This document shows, one piece after another, positions 41,820 through 49,388 of a DNA stretch of 64,000 bases. Origin of the DNA: Bradyrhizobium betae (GTDB lineage: Bacteria; Pseudomonadota; Alphaproteobacteria; Rhizobiales; Xanthobacteraceae); contig NZ_MZXW01000016.1 in the NCBI RefSeq assembly GCF_004123905.1, positions 62,001 through 126,000 on the forward strand. The letters are read 5' to 3'. The first letter of the stretch is position 1, and the number at the start of each line of letters is the position of its first letter. The notes below the pieces were generated by a model. The model was not told the DNA's origin. It ran no database searches and saw nothing but the letters and a program-made list of their open reading frames with translations. Made by a program: the position numbers and the translations under genes.

Positions 41820-41943
41820 CTCGTGTCCCGGACGCGGTGCGGCGCGCAGTGCCGCTCCGCAGAGCCGGGACCCATCTCGCCGCATTGCTGGGTCCCGGCT
41901 CTGCGCAGCAGCGTTGCACGCTGCAGCGCGTCCGGGACACGAG
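41820..41943. repeat. Dispersed palindromic repeat, family B copy 3 (most complete)
   Basis: Perfect outer 17-bp arms CTCGTGTCCCGGACGCG (41820-41836) and mirror (41927-41943), plus perfect inner 16-bp arms GCAGAGCCGGGACCCA (41859-41874) and mirror (41889-41904). Confidence 0.92.
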
Positions 41944-42044
41944 ACTGTTTCCTTGGCTCATTCCCAATTTGATCCAGCGCAACGCGCTCCTGCACCATTG
42001 TGCCTAGTCTGGCTCCAATTCACGATCACCAACGGAGCCTCGCA

Positions 42045-42464
42045 ATGAGCACCGCAAGCAGGCCATACCCTCGCGTCCAGGATCTCATCGATACCTTCGC
42101 GAGCTGGCTGAAGTATCGCCGCGAGCTGAACGAGATGCGGCGGCTCGGCCGCGCCGATTTCGACCGGATCGCGAACGATCTCAGGATCGCGCCTGACGAT
42201 CTGGAGGAGCTGGTCCGCCACGGCAAGCACGCCGCCAACGAACTGCCGAAGATGCTCGAGCAGCTCGGCATTAGCGCCGAACGGCTCGGACGCGCGCAGC
42301 CGCTATTGCTGCGCGACATGGAGCGGGTCTGCTCGCTTTGCCATCACAAGGGCCAGTGCGACCGCGATCTCGCCGACGGCACCGCCGCGGAGAACTACCA
42401 CGGCTATTGCGGCAATGCCTCGACGCTGGAATCGCTCGATCGCGCGGACGTGGCGCCGCGTTGA
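42045..42464 (+). CDS. DUF6455-like cysteine-containing protein
   Basis: A 139-residue soluble protein (start MSTASRPYPRVQDLIDTFAS). The first half is helical and charged (YRRELNEMRRLGRADFDRIA, DDLEELVRHGKHAANELPKM). The second half has CSLCHHKGQCDRD and a later YCGN, a four-cysteine set that could bind metal. The layout resembles DUF6455, a family of unknown function often seen near stress genes; the assignment is from memory. A frameshifted copy of its last 107 bases lies 580 bases downstream. Confidence 0.75.
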   Translation: MSTASRPYPRVQDLIDTFASWLKYRRELNEMRRLGRADFDRIANDLRIAPDDLEELVRHGKHAANELPKMLEQLGISAERLGRAQPLLLRDMERVCSLCHHKGQCDRDLADGTAAENYHGYCGNASTLESLDRADVAPR

Positions 42465-42480
42465 GCGATCTGCAAAACGA

Positions 42481-42503
42481 ATCGCCCGCGCGAGGCGGGC
42501 GAT
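42481..42503. terminator. Hairpin between converging genes
   Basis: ATCGCCCG and CGGGCGAT arms around a 7-base loop, 16 bases after the DUF6455-like stop. No T-run, so a weak or Rho-assisted terminator. Confidence 0.5.
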
Positions 42504-42534
42504 CGATGTTCTGAACCAGGGAACGAGACCGAGC

Positions 42535-42774
42535 TTAGCGACCGTAGAACATCCGGTTGCAGCGGGCGGTGTTGTCCGCCACGTACGGGCCGCGCATTTG
42601 GGGGCGCATCGCCTGCCCGCGCTGGTTCACGCCCTGCACGCAATTGACATAGCCTGTATTGTTGGCCCAGCGAAAATCGGTGGTGTAGGCGTGCGAGCTG
42701 GTGGTGGAGCCGACCAGCGAGCCGAGGCCGAGGATGGCGGTGAGGGCGAACAGGGCGATGCGGGAGGTCGTCAT
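42535..42774 (-). CDS. Small secreted protein
   Basis: A 79-residue exported protein starting MTTSRIALFALTAILGLGSL, with cleavage near SSHAYT. The mature part is about 45 residues with two cysteines (YVNCVQGVNQRGQAMRPQM; ADNTARCNRMFYG) that may form a disulphide. GAACAACC-like sequence before the start is a modest ribosome binding site. No family recognised. It sits between the DUF6455-like gene and its degenerate copy. Confidence 0.7.
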   Translation of the reverse strand: MTTSRIALFALTAILGLGSLVGSTTSSHAYTTDFRWANNTGYVNCVQGVNQRGQAMRPQMRGPYVADNTARCNRMFYGR

Positions 42775-42937
42775 GGTTGTTCTCCAGTTTGTTGGCTGCA
42801 CCATGCAGCGCGTGAACGAGACAATGCTCGATTTCGCCCCGGATGAATGTGCCCGATGTCACAAAGCGGAAGGTCAACCTGTAGAACGCGCAGTCACATC
42901 GGAGCGCGCACCCCGGCCCTTCCCCATTGCGGCAATC

Positions 42938-43045
42938 GCGACCGTGATCTCGCCGACCCGCACAGCAGCGGCGAACTATCACGGCTATCGCGGCAACGCC
43001 TCGACGTGGGAATCGCTCGATCGCGCGGACCTTGCGCCGCGCTGA
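42938..43045 (+). pseudogene. Degenerate partial copy of the DUF6455-like gene 3' end
   Basis: These 108 bases align closely with 42358-42464, including CGATCTCGCCGAC-like sequence, the ACTA(C/T)CACGGCTAT block and the shared end ATCGCTCGATCGCGCGGAC. A one-base gain inside the block shifts the frame relative to the intact gene, and the YCGN cysteine codon has become arginine. A CxxCH-like stretch (DECARCHK) near 42835 may be more of the same copy. No start or full frame remains. Confidence 0.8.
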
Positions 43046-43054
43046 GACGGCGCG

Positions 43055-43828
43055 TTACGCGATCCATTTCGGCGCGTATGTCAGCCCCTCGCTTTGCGCC
43101 GTATCATGATTGATCCAGATTTCGGCGTTCTCGACGCGCAGCAGCTCGGCCACCCTGGCCATCGACGCGACCGTCGCCTGCGGATCGGCATTGAACGACG
43201 GGACCCGCATGTGCTTGAGGTTCTCCCTGTTGTGCGCGACGTCGCCACTCAACAGTACGGCGCCGCGCCGCGGCAGCCTTACCATCAACGAGCAATGCCC
43301 GAGCGTATGGCCCGGCGTGAAGATCATGCGCACCGCGCCGTCACCGAAGATGTCGTGGTCACCCTCGACGATCTCGTAAGGCCGCTCCTTCAACATTTTG
43401 TAGTGCGGCAACGAATAGCCGAATTCTTCAGGCTCCAGCCCGAACATCGCCTCGAACTCGGCTCGCTGGGCGATCCATCTCGCATTTTCGAACAGATCGA
43501 CATTTCCGATATGATCGAAATGCGCATGGGAGAGCAGGATCGTGCTGACATCGTGGGGCCGCACCCCGATTTCATCCAGCTGGTCCGCGATGGGACGATG
43601 GACGACACCGCGTATGCCATGCGCGATGATGCGTCCTTCCGGATGCTTCGCCAGCTCATCCTCGATGCCCGTATCCCAGATCAGCCACTCGCCGCGATGA
43701 CTGATGAGATAGGCATTGCAGCTCAACGTCATGGGGACGCCGACATTGATGCCCGGCGAGTAGATCGAGCCGTCGTCGACCTGCGCCATGCCGCCGTCGA
43801 GGATGTAGATCCTGTCAATTGTCGCCAT
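43055..43828 (-). CDS. N-acyl-homoserine-lactonase-like metallo-hydrolase
   Basis: A 257-residue MBL-fold protein similar to AttM/AiiB-type lactonases. The start MATIDRIYILDGGMAQVDDG at 43828 is chosen over a longer frame that overlaps the AraC gene. Metal ligands are SHAHFDHIGN (H101, H103, D105, H106), GHTLGH (H174), LLSGD (D196) and NHD (H241). Lactonases of this branch open acyl-homoserine lactones or other lactones; which one cannot be told. It starts 11 bases after the AraC-type gene stop, so the two form an operon. Confidence 0.85.
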   Translation of the reverse strand: MATIDRIYILDGGMAQVDDGSIYSPGINVGVPMTLSCNAYLISHRGEWLIWDTGIEDELAKHPEGRIIAHGIRGVVHRPIADQLDEIGVRPHDVSTILLSHAHFDHIGNVDLFENARWIAQRAEFEAMFGLEPEEFGYSLPHYKMLKERPYEIVEGDHDIFGDGAVRMIFTPGHTLGHCSLMVRLPRRGAVLLSGDVAHNRENLKHMRVPSFNADPQATVASMARVAELLRVENAEIWINHDTAQSEGLTYAPKWIA

Positions 43829-43839
43829 TGGAGAACTCT

Positions 43840-44733
43840 TCAAGCCGCCGACACGACGCGCCGCTTCGCCTCGCGCATGTCGCGCCCGGGCGGCATGCCG
43901 AACAGCCGGCAATATTCCCGCGTGAACTGCGTGACGCTTTCATAGCCAACCTGATGCGCCGCGATTGCGATCTGCGCACCATCGGCGAGCATCGCGCGGC
44001 GGGCTTCGATCAGGCGAAGCTGCTTCTGAAACTGGAGCGGGGTCAGAGACGTGACGCTGCGAAAGTGCAGATGAAATGCCGACTGGCTCATCCCCGCGGC
44101 CCTGGCGAGCCGGTCGACACGCAACGGCTTGGCATAATCGGCGCGAATGATCGCAACCGCACGGCCGATTCGCTGCGCATGGCTGTCGGCAATGCCGAGC
44201 GCCCTGATGGCGCCACCATGCCGGCCGGCCAACAGCCAGTAGTGCAGCTCCCGCACCAGCTGGCTCTGCAGGATCAACGCGGATGAGGGCCGGTCGATCA
44301 GACGCAGCAGCCGCAGCGCCGCGTCCGCGACCTCCTGCTCCGTCGGCTCGACCCGCAGCGGCCGGGATGGAACATAAGGAGCTGACCCCATCTCGACGAC
44401 CAGCCCCTCGATGACAATGGGGTCGAGCTCGACGACGAGCGACAGGTAGGGCGCAACGACCGTCGCGCGCGTGATCTGGCTGACCGTCGGGACGTCGCTC
44501 GCGATCACCAGCGAATCGCCCGCACCGAAGTCGAAGGACGTGGCGCCGGTCGCAACGCGCTTGGCACCTTGCAGCACCAACGCGACCAGAGGTTTTGAGA
44601 CCGCAAATTGCAGCGCACTCGGCGCGGTCTCACGGATGATCGAGATGCCGGCGAAAGGCGTGGACGCCAGGCCTTTGTCGTCGGCGTGCGCTACGGAGTA
44701 ACGGCTGGCGATCTGGTGCAGCGTTTCTGTCAC
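43840..44733 (-). CDS. AraC-family transcriptional regulator (AraC_N + HTH)
   Basis: A 297-residue regulator. The N-terminal AraC_N cupin-like domain spans about residues 20-180 (ETAPSALQFAVSKPLVALVL). The C-terminal pair of helix-turn-helix motifs contains PLRVDRLARAAGMSQSAFHLHF and IAIAAHQVGYESVTQFTREYCRLFG. It is upstream of the lactonase-like gene and divergent from an SDR gene 192 bases away; control of both is a reasonable inference. AraC_N members often sense alcohols, aldehydes or aromatics and regulate adjacent oxidoreductases. Confidence 0.92.
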   Translation of the reverse strand: MTETLHQIASRYSVAHADDKGLASTPFAGISIIRETAPSALQFAVSKPLVALVLQGAKRVATGATSFDFGAGDSLVIASDVPTVSQITRATVVAPYLSLVVELDPIVIEGLVVEMGSAPYVPSRPLRVEPTEQEVADAALRLLRLIDRPSSALILQSQLVRELHYWLLAGRHGGAIRALGIADSHAQRIGRAVAIIRADYAKPLRVDRLARAAGMSQSAFHLHFRSVTSLTPLQFQKQLRLIEARRAMLADGAQIAIAAHQVGYESVTQFTREYCRLFGMPPGRDMREAKRRVVSAA

Positions 44734-44925
44734 GGGCCCATTCTAGGCCGAGCCAGGCACGCGGGCAATCGCCGCCGGGCGATCGGGCAAGAAGACAGGA
44801 ATTTTGGGCAAGCCTGCCGCCGGCCGCATTCCGGAGGGTTGGGCAAGACGATCCGAGGATCCGGCAACATCGGACGATCGATCGCGGGCAGAAGCACCTC
44901 ACCGCAACTCCACGAGGAATTTCCG

Positions 44926-45681
44926 ATGCCCACCATTTCGCTCGTCACCGGCGCCAGCCGGGGCCTTGGCCGCAACACCGCGATCGCCATCGCGCGTCAC
45001 GGCGGTGACGTCATCGTGACCTATCGCAGCGGCGCCACCGCCGCCCGCGAGGTCGTCACCGAGATCGAGGCGCTCGGCCGAAAGGCCGTCGCGCTCCAGC
45101 TCGACGTCACATCGGTGTCGACCTTTCCGGCGTTCGCCGCAAACGTTCGAGAGGCGCTCTCCAGGCATTGGGGCGCTCCAACGTTCGATCATCTCGTCAA
45201 CAATGCCGGCCAGGGCGAGATGGCTTCGATCGCCGACACGACAGAGCAGCAATTCGACGCGCTGTTCGACACGCATGTCAAAGGGCCATTCTTTCTGACA
45301 CAGGCCTTGCTGCCGCTACTTGCCGACAAGGGCCGGATCATCAATTTCTCGAGCGGACTGACGCGTGTGTCGTTCCCAGGCTTCTCCGCCTATGCCGCCG
45401 CGAAGGGCGCCATCGAGGTTCTGACGATCTACATGGCCAAGGAATTCGGCGGACGCGGCATCACCGCCAACGTCGTCGCGCCGGGCGCGATCGAGACCGA
45501 CTTCCTCGGCGGCGCCGTTCGGGACATGCCGGATCTCAACCAGCAGTTTGCGCAAATGACTGCGCTCGGCCGCGTCGGCCTGCCCGACGACATCGGGCCA
45601 ATGGTTGCGAGCCTGCTCGGCCCCAACAATCGCTGGGTGACGGCCCAGCGCATCGAAGTGTCCGGCGGTCAGACGATCTGA
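44926..45681 (+). CDS. Short-chain dehydrogenase/reductase
   Basis: A 251-residue classical SDR. The start MPTISLVTGASRGLGRNTAI has the NAD(P)-binding TGASRGLG at residues 8-15; GAGGAAT upstream is the ribosome binding site. NNAGQG, INFSSG (catalytic Ser) and SAYAAAKGAIE (Tyr and Lys) complete the active site, and VVAPGAIETDF follows. An Arg after the glycine motif (YRSGA) favours NADPH. The substrate is unknown; the divergent AraC gene is the likely regulator. It converges with the GlxA-type gene. Confidence 0.93.
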   Translation: MPTISLVTGASRGLGRNTAIAIARHGGDVIVTYRSGATAAREVVTEIEALGRKAVALQLDVTSVSTFPAFAANVREALSRHWGAPTFDHLVNNAGQGEMASIADTTEQQFDALFDTHVKGPFFLTQALLPLLADKGRIINFSSGLTRVSFPGFSAYAAAKGAIEVLTIYMAKEFGGRGITANVVAPGAIETDFLGGAVRDMPDLNQQFAQMTALGRVGLPDDIGPMVASLLGPNNRWVTAQRIEVSGGQTI

Positions 45682-45728
45682 GTGCGGCGACCGTTGGAGT
45701 GCGCAATGGGGTTAGGAGCCGGGCGCGG

Positions 45729-46730
45729 CTATGCCGCGCCCACTGCGGCCCCCAAGACACTCCCTTTTAATCCCGGCGCGTCGGATGTCTGCGCGTCGTT
45801 GAACCGGCGCCGGTAGTCAGCAGGACTGACCCCGGCGATCCGGCGAAAGCTCGAACGGAACGTGACGCTCGACTGAAAGCCGCAAGCAGCGGCAATCTGG
45901 TCCACGTAGGCTGTGCTGCTCTCCAGCAGCTCCTGTGCCCGACGGATCCGCGCGTTCAGCAGCCATTGCATCGGAGTAGTCCCGATCTGCTCCCGGAAAT
46001 GGCGCGCAAAACTTCTTTCGCTCATGCCGGCCTGAGTCGCCATCCGCGCCACCGTGAGCGGCTTCGCCAGATGAGCCGCAATCCATTCGAGATGCGGCGC
46101 GAGAGAACCGCTCGAACGCGGCGGATCGCGCCGGATGAATTGTGCCTGACCACCTTCCCGGTTGACGGGAGCAACAGCCAGCCGCGCGGCATGAGTTGCA
46201 ACGGCCTGGCCGAGATCACGCCGCACGAGGTGAAGACACATGTCCATCCCTGCCGATGCTCCGGCCGATGTCACGATCTCCCCCTCATCGACATAGAGGA
46301 CATTCGGATCGACCTTCACTTGCGGATAGCGGCTGGCGAGATGATCGGCACACAGCCAGTGAGTGGTGGCCCGGCGCCCGTCCAGAAGGCCGGCCTCTGC
46401 GAGGACGAAGGCGCCGGAACAGATCGAGGCAATTCTCGCTCCGCGGCGGTGAGCCCTCTGCAACGCGCGGAGAATGGTTTTCGATCTTGGAGCGAGAGGA
46501 TTCTCTATTCCCGGTACGATCACGGTGCGGGCACGAGTGAGGACCTCAAGTCCGAACGGCACCACCAGACCAAATGCGCCGGCATCGACGCGGGCCGCCT
46601 CGGCACAAACGCGGACGTCGTAGAACGGCTTGCCGCGATCGTCCCTGAGCCGCCCGAACACTTCATAAGCAAGCGTCAAATCGTAGGGAATCACCTGATC
46701 CATCGCGACAATGCAAACCCTGTGAACCAT
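45729..46730 (-). CDS. GlxA-family transcriptional regulator (DJ-1/PfpI + AraC HTH)
   Basis: A 333-residue regulator with an N-terminal DJ-1/PfpI-like amidase domain (VHRVCIVAMDQVIPYDLTLAYE; IASICSGAFVLAEAGLLDGRRATTHW read in parts). A C-terminal AraC HTH follows (PLTVARMATQAGMSERSFARHF; YVDQIAAACGFQSSVTFRSSF). The nucleophile-elbow cysteine in SICSGA is present but catalysis is not known for GlxA regulators. The start at 46730 is used; an ATG 21 codons upstream is possible. Related proteins respond to small nitrogenous or carbonyl compounds. Divergent from the DUF3817 gene pair. Confidence 0.9.
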   Translation of the reverse strand: MVHRVCIVAMDQVIPYDLTLAYEVFGRLRDDRGKPFYDVRVCAEAARVDAGAFGLVVPFGLEVLTRARTVIVPGIENPLAPRSKTILRALQRAHRRGARIASICSGAFVLAEAGLLDGRRATTHWLCADHLASRYPQVKVDPNVLYVDEGEIVTSAGASAGMDMCLHLVRRDLGQAVATHAARLAVAPVNREGGQAQFIRRDPPRSSGSLAPHLEWIAAHLAKPLTVARMATQAGMSERSFARHFREQIGTTPMQWLLNARIRRAQELLESSTAYVDQIAAACGFQSSVTFRSSFRRIAGVSPADYRRRFNDAQTSDAPGLKGSVLGAAVGAA

Positions 46731-46881
46731 GACGTCTTTTTCCCGGCGGGTTTCCTCGACCTTCAATATCACGCTTTGGCAGGAATCGATCACTAATAGG
46801 CAGAAGCGCCACTCCTGGGCTCGTGACCAAATCCGCTAACCACTTCCGGGAACGCGATTACCCGCCGCGAACGGTCAGACC

Positions 46882-47220
46882 ATGAAAAAAGAGATCAAGA
46901 TCAACATCGCTCTGCTCGGCCAACTCAAGCTCGCCTCCGTCATTGAGGCCTCGACCCTGGCTCTGCTCCTTTGCGTTGCCGTTCCCCTCAAGCATCTTTG
47001 GGACTGGCCGGGCGCGGTGCGGGCGATGGGCCCGCTCCACGGCCTTGCTTTCATCTTCTACGGCTGGGTGCTGCTGCAAACCGTCGGCGCTGGAGTTTGG
47101 CCGCGGCGCCAGATCGCCCTGCTTGCCGCCTCGGCCTTCGTGCCGTTCGCCGGCTTTTTCGCGTCTCGCTACATCCGGCGACACATCGAAGCTCTGGATC
47201 GGGAATATGCTGCGAAATGA
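46882..47220 (+). CDS. DUF3817 family membrane protein
   Basis: A 112-residue protein with three hydrophobic segments. The family pattern is present: LKLASVIEASTLALLLCVAV, PLKHLWDWPGAVRAMGPLHG and LAFIFYGWVLLQTVG, ending in a basic tail FASRYIRRHIEALDREY. DUF3817 proteins are small integral membrane proteins of unknown function, in some bacteria fused or adjacent to transporters. It overlaps the next gene by four bases (ATGA). Confidence 0.85.
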   Translation: MKKEIKINIALLGQLKLASVIEASTLALLLCVAVPLKHLWDWPGAVRAMGPLHGLAFIFYGWVLLQTVGAGVWPRRQIALLAASAFVPFAGFFASRYIRRHIEALDREYAAK

Positions 47221-47630
47221 GCCTCGCGGACTATTACATTTGGCTGAAAGCCGTCCACGTCGCTGTCGCGCTGCTTTTCGTCAGCGGCGTTGTTGCAACC
47301 TCGTTGACGCTTGCCTTGCTATCGACGATGCCCCGGGAGAGCGAGAAATTCGTCGCGGGCATGCGCCGTTACGACCGGTGGGTGACAGTTCCGGCCATGA
47401 TCGCGGTCTGGCTGTTCGGAACGGGGCTTGCCGTGTCCGGGTCATGGTTCGGCCAGGGCTGGCTGAGCGCCAAGCTTGGATTCGTCGTGCTGATCTCAGG
47501 TCTGCACGGCGTCCAGAGCGGCCGTCTTCGGCGACTGGGAGCGGGCGCCTCACCCGTGACGGTAAGGTCCCTGCCGCTCGTTCTTTTCGCCGCGATTGCT
47601 ATTGCGGTTCTTGCTGTTGCAAAGCCATGA
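47217..47630 (+). CDS. CopD/HemJ-like small membrane protein
   Basis: A 137-residue four-helix membrane protein. The first helix YIWLKAVHVAVALLFVSGVV carries a histidine, and WLSAKLGFVVLISGLHG carries another; this WxKxxH and KLxxV...H layout resembles HemJ/CopD-type heme-binding membrane proteins. GTGLAVSGSWFGQGWL is between them. It is translationally coupled to the DUF3817 gene. Assignment to HemJ itself is not supported because it is short and lacks its neighbourhood. Confidence 0.65.
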   Translation: MSLADYYIWLKAVHVAVALLFVSGVVATSLTLALLSTMPRESEKFVAGMRRYDRWVTVPAMIAVWLFGTGLAVSGSWFGQGWLSAKLGFVVLISGLHGVQSGRLRRLGAGASPVTVRSLPLVLFAAIAIAVLAVAKP

Positions 47631-47641
47631 GGTCTCAGCCT

Positions 47642-48523
47642 TCAGCCCTTTCCCATCGCAGCGATCGCATCCGCGATCTCGATCGTGCGCCGCGCCATGT
47701 CGGCGTGCAGCCGCTCCACCATCGCGCCATCCAGCCGGATTGCACCGCGCGAGACGTTCTCCGGCAATTCGAACGCCGCGATGATTTTTCGCGCGCGCGC
47801 GACTTCTTCTTCGGGCGGCGTGAAGATCGCGTTGCAGGCGTCGATCTGCGAGGGATGGATCAGCGTCTTGCCGTCGAAGCCGAGGTCGCGGCCCTGCGCG
47901 CATTCGGTGGCGAAGCCGTCGGAATTGGCGATGTCGCTGTAAGGGCCGTCGAGGATTTCGAGGCCGTGGGCGCGCGTTGCCAGGATGCAATGGGTGATCA
48001 TCGGGATCATCGCGGCGCGGCCCGGCAGCATCTTGATGCGGGTCTCGCGCGAGATGTCGTTGGGCCCGAACACGAAGCCGGAGAGCCGGGTTTTCGGATC
48101 GCGCCCGGCGGTCGCCAGCTCCTCGGCATGCAGCACCGCGCGCGCGGTCTCGATCATGGCCCAGACTTTCACGGTCGGCGCGGCGCCTAGTTCGGCGAGG
48201 TGATGGCCGATGGTCTGGAGATCTTCGATACTTGAAACTTTCGGAACCAGAATTCCGTCCGGCGAGGCCTTCGCGGCCATCGCGACGTCATCGGCCCACC
48301 AGGGTGTATCGAGTCCGTTGGTCCGGATCAGGATCTCGCGCTTGCCAAACCCCTTGTCCGCGATCGCGGCGGCGATGCCGTCACGCGCCACCCCTTTGAG
48401 GTCGGGGGCGACGGAATCCTCGAGATCGAGGATCAAGCCGTCGGCGGCGAGATTACGCGCCTTTTCCAGCGCGCGGGGGTTGGAGCCGGGCATGAACAGA
48501 TGGCTGCGGCGCGGGCGGGTCAT
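47642..48523 (-). CDS. HpcH/HpaI aldolase/citrate lyase family protein (CoA ester lyase)
   Basis: A 293-residue TIM-barrel enzyme of the CitE/Mcl group. The start MTRPRRSHLFMPGSNPRALE is typical. LILDLEDSVAPDLKG provides the metal-binding acidic residues, VWAMIETARAVLHAEELA the catalytic Glu region, and FGFDGKTLIHPSQI-like LGFDGKTLIHPSQIDACN the C-terminal signature. Family members act on malyl-CoA, citramalyl-CoA or beta-methylmalyl-CoA. No neighbouring CoA-transferase narrows the substrate. It converges with the membrane pair and is divergent from carbonic anhydrase. Confidence 0.88.
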   Translation of the reverse strand: MTRPRRSHLFMPGSNPRALEKARNLAADGLILDLEDSVAPDLKGVARDGIAAAIADKGFGKREILIRTNGLDTPWWADDVAMAAKASPDGILVPKVSSIEDLQTIGHHLAELGAAPTVKVWAMIETARAVLHAEELATAGRDPKTRLSGFVFGPNDISRETRIKMLPGRAAMIPMITHCILATRAHGLEILDGPYSDIANSDGFATECAQGRDLGFDGKTLIHPSQIDACNAIFTPPEEEVARARKIIAAFELPENVSRGAIRLDGAMVERLHADMARRTIEIADAIAAMGKG

Positions 48524-48632
48524 GCGAGTGGTCCTTCCGATTTCCCCAGATGTTCTGACTGAAGCCGATAGCATTTGGCCTGCCTATTCGAAAGGCTTGT
48601 TCGCCCCTCTGGTCTATGGTTAGGCATAGGCC

Positions 48633-49277
48633 ATGATCACATTCCCGAAGCATTTGCTGGAAGGCTACCAGGCCTTCGCCACCCAGCGGCTGCCGACCGA
48701 GCAGAGCCGCTATCGCGAGCTGTCGGTGAAGGGGCAGTTCCCGGAAGTGATGGTGATCGGCTGCTGTGACAGCCGCGTCTCGCCCGAGGTGATCTTCGAC
48801 GTCGGCCCGGGCGAGCTGTTCGTGGTGCGCAACATCGCCAATCTGGTGCCGGTGTATCAGCCCGACGGCAATGCGCACGGCGTCTCCGCCGCGCTGGAAT
48901 ATGCCGTGACGGTGCTGAAGGTGAAGCACATCGTCGTGCTCGGACACGCGCAATGCGGCGGCATCCGCGCCTTCGTCGACAAGATCGAGCCGCTGACGCC
49001 TGGCGACTTCATCGGCAAATGGATGCAGATGTTCATCAAGCCGGGCGAGGTGGTCGAGCAGCGCGACCACGAGAGCATGGCGCAGTTCGTCGAGCGCATC
49101 GAAAAGGCCGCGGTGTTCCGCAGCCTGGAAAACCTGATGACGTTCCCCTTCGTGCAGAAGGCGGTGGATGCCGGCCAGATGCAGACGCACGGCGCCTATT
49201 TCGGCGTCGCGGAGGGATCTCTGTTCGTGCTGGACCAGGTCGCGAAGGAATTCAGGAACGCACGGAGCGTGGTGTAA
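48633..49277 (+). CDS. Beta-class carbonic anhydrase
   Basis: A 214-residue enzyme interconverting CO2 and bicarbonate. The zinc ligands and partner residues are CDSR (C45, D46, R48) and GHAQCGG (H105, C108), with the conserved FVVRNIANLVP between. The start MITFPKHLLEGYQAFA fits the plant-type bacterial group. It stands alone and is followed by a family D palindrome shared with the converging asd gene. Confidence 0.95.
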   Translation: MITFPKHLLEGYQAFATQRLPTEQSRYRELSVKGQFPEVMVIGCCDSRVSPEVIFDVGPGELFVVRNIANLVPVYQPDGNAHGVSAALEYAVTVLKVKHIVVLGHAQCGGIRAFVDKIEPLTPGDFIGKWMQMFIKPGEVVEQRDHESMAQFVERIEKAAVFRSLENLMTFPFVQKAVDAGQMQTHGAYFGVAEGSLFVLDQVAKEFRNARSVV

Positions 49278-49289
49278 CGCACCGCTCTC

Positions 49290-49379
49290 GTAGGGTGGGC
49301 AAAGCGAAGCGTGCCCACCATTCGTTCGTAATCATGGCGAGGTGGTGGGCACGGCGCTTTGCGCCTTTGCCCACCCTAC
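49290..49379. repeat. Dispersed palindromic repeat, family D copy 2
   Basis: CGTAGGGTGGGCAAAGCGAA at the left, GCGCCTTTGCCCACCCTAC at the right, inner GTGCCCACC / GGTGGGCAC. Located between the converging carbonic anhydrase and asd genes. Confidence 0.88.
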
Positions 49380-49388
49380 TGCAGCTTC

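Noticed and set aside
41820..41943. Family B palindrome as an insertion sequence or attachment site
   Set aside because: No transposase, no flanking gene, and multiple copies of variable length; fits a REP-like element better.
42701..43045. 115-codon frame overlapping the DUF6455 duplicate
   Set aside because: Only its ends resemble the intact protein; the middle is frameshifted and its first part is antisense to a real secreted gene. Called a pseudogene fragment.
47217..47630. Assignment as HemJ (protoporphyrinogen oxidase)
   Set aside because: Histidine pattern is suggestive, but the protein is short and lacks heme-biosynthesis neighbours; only a loose CopD/HemJ-like label is given.
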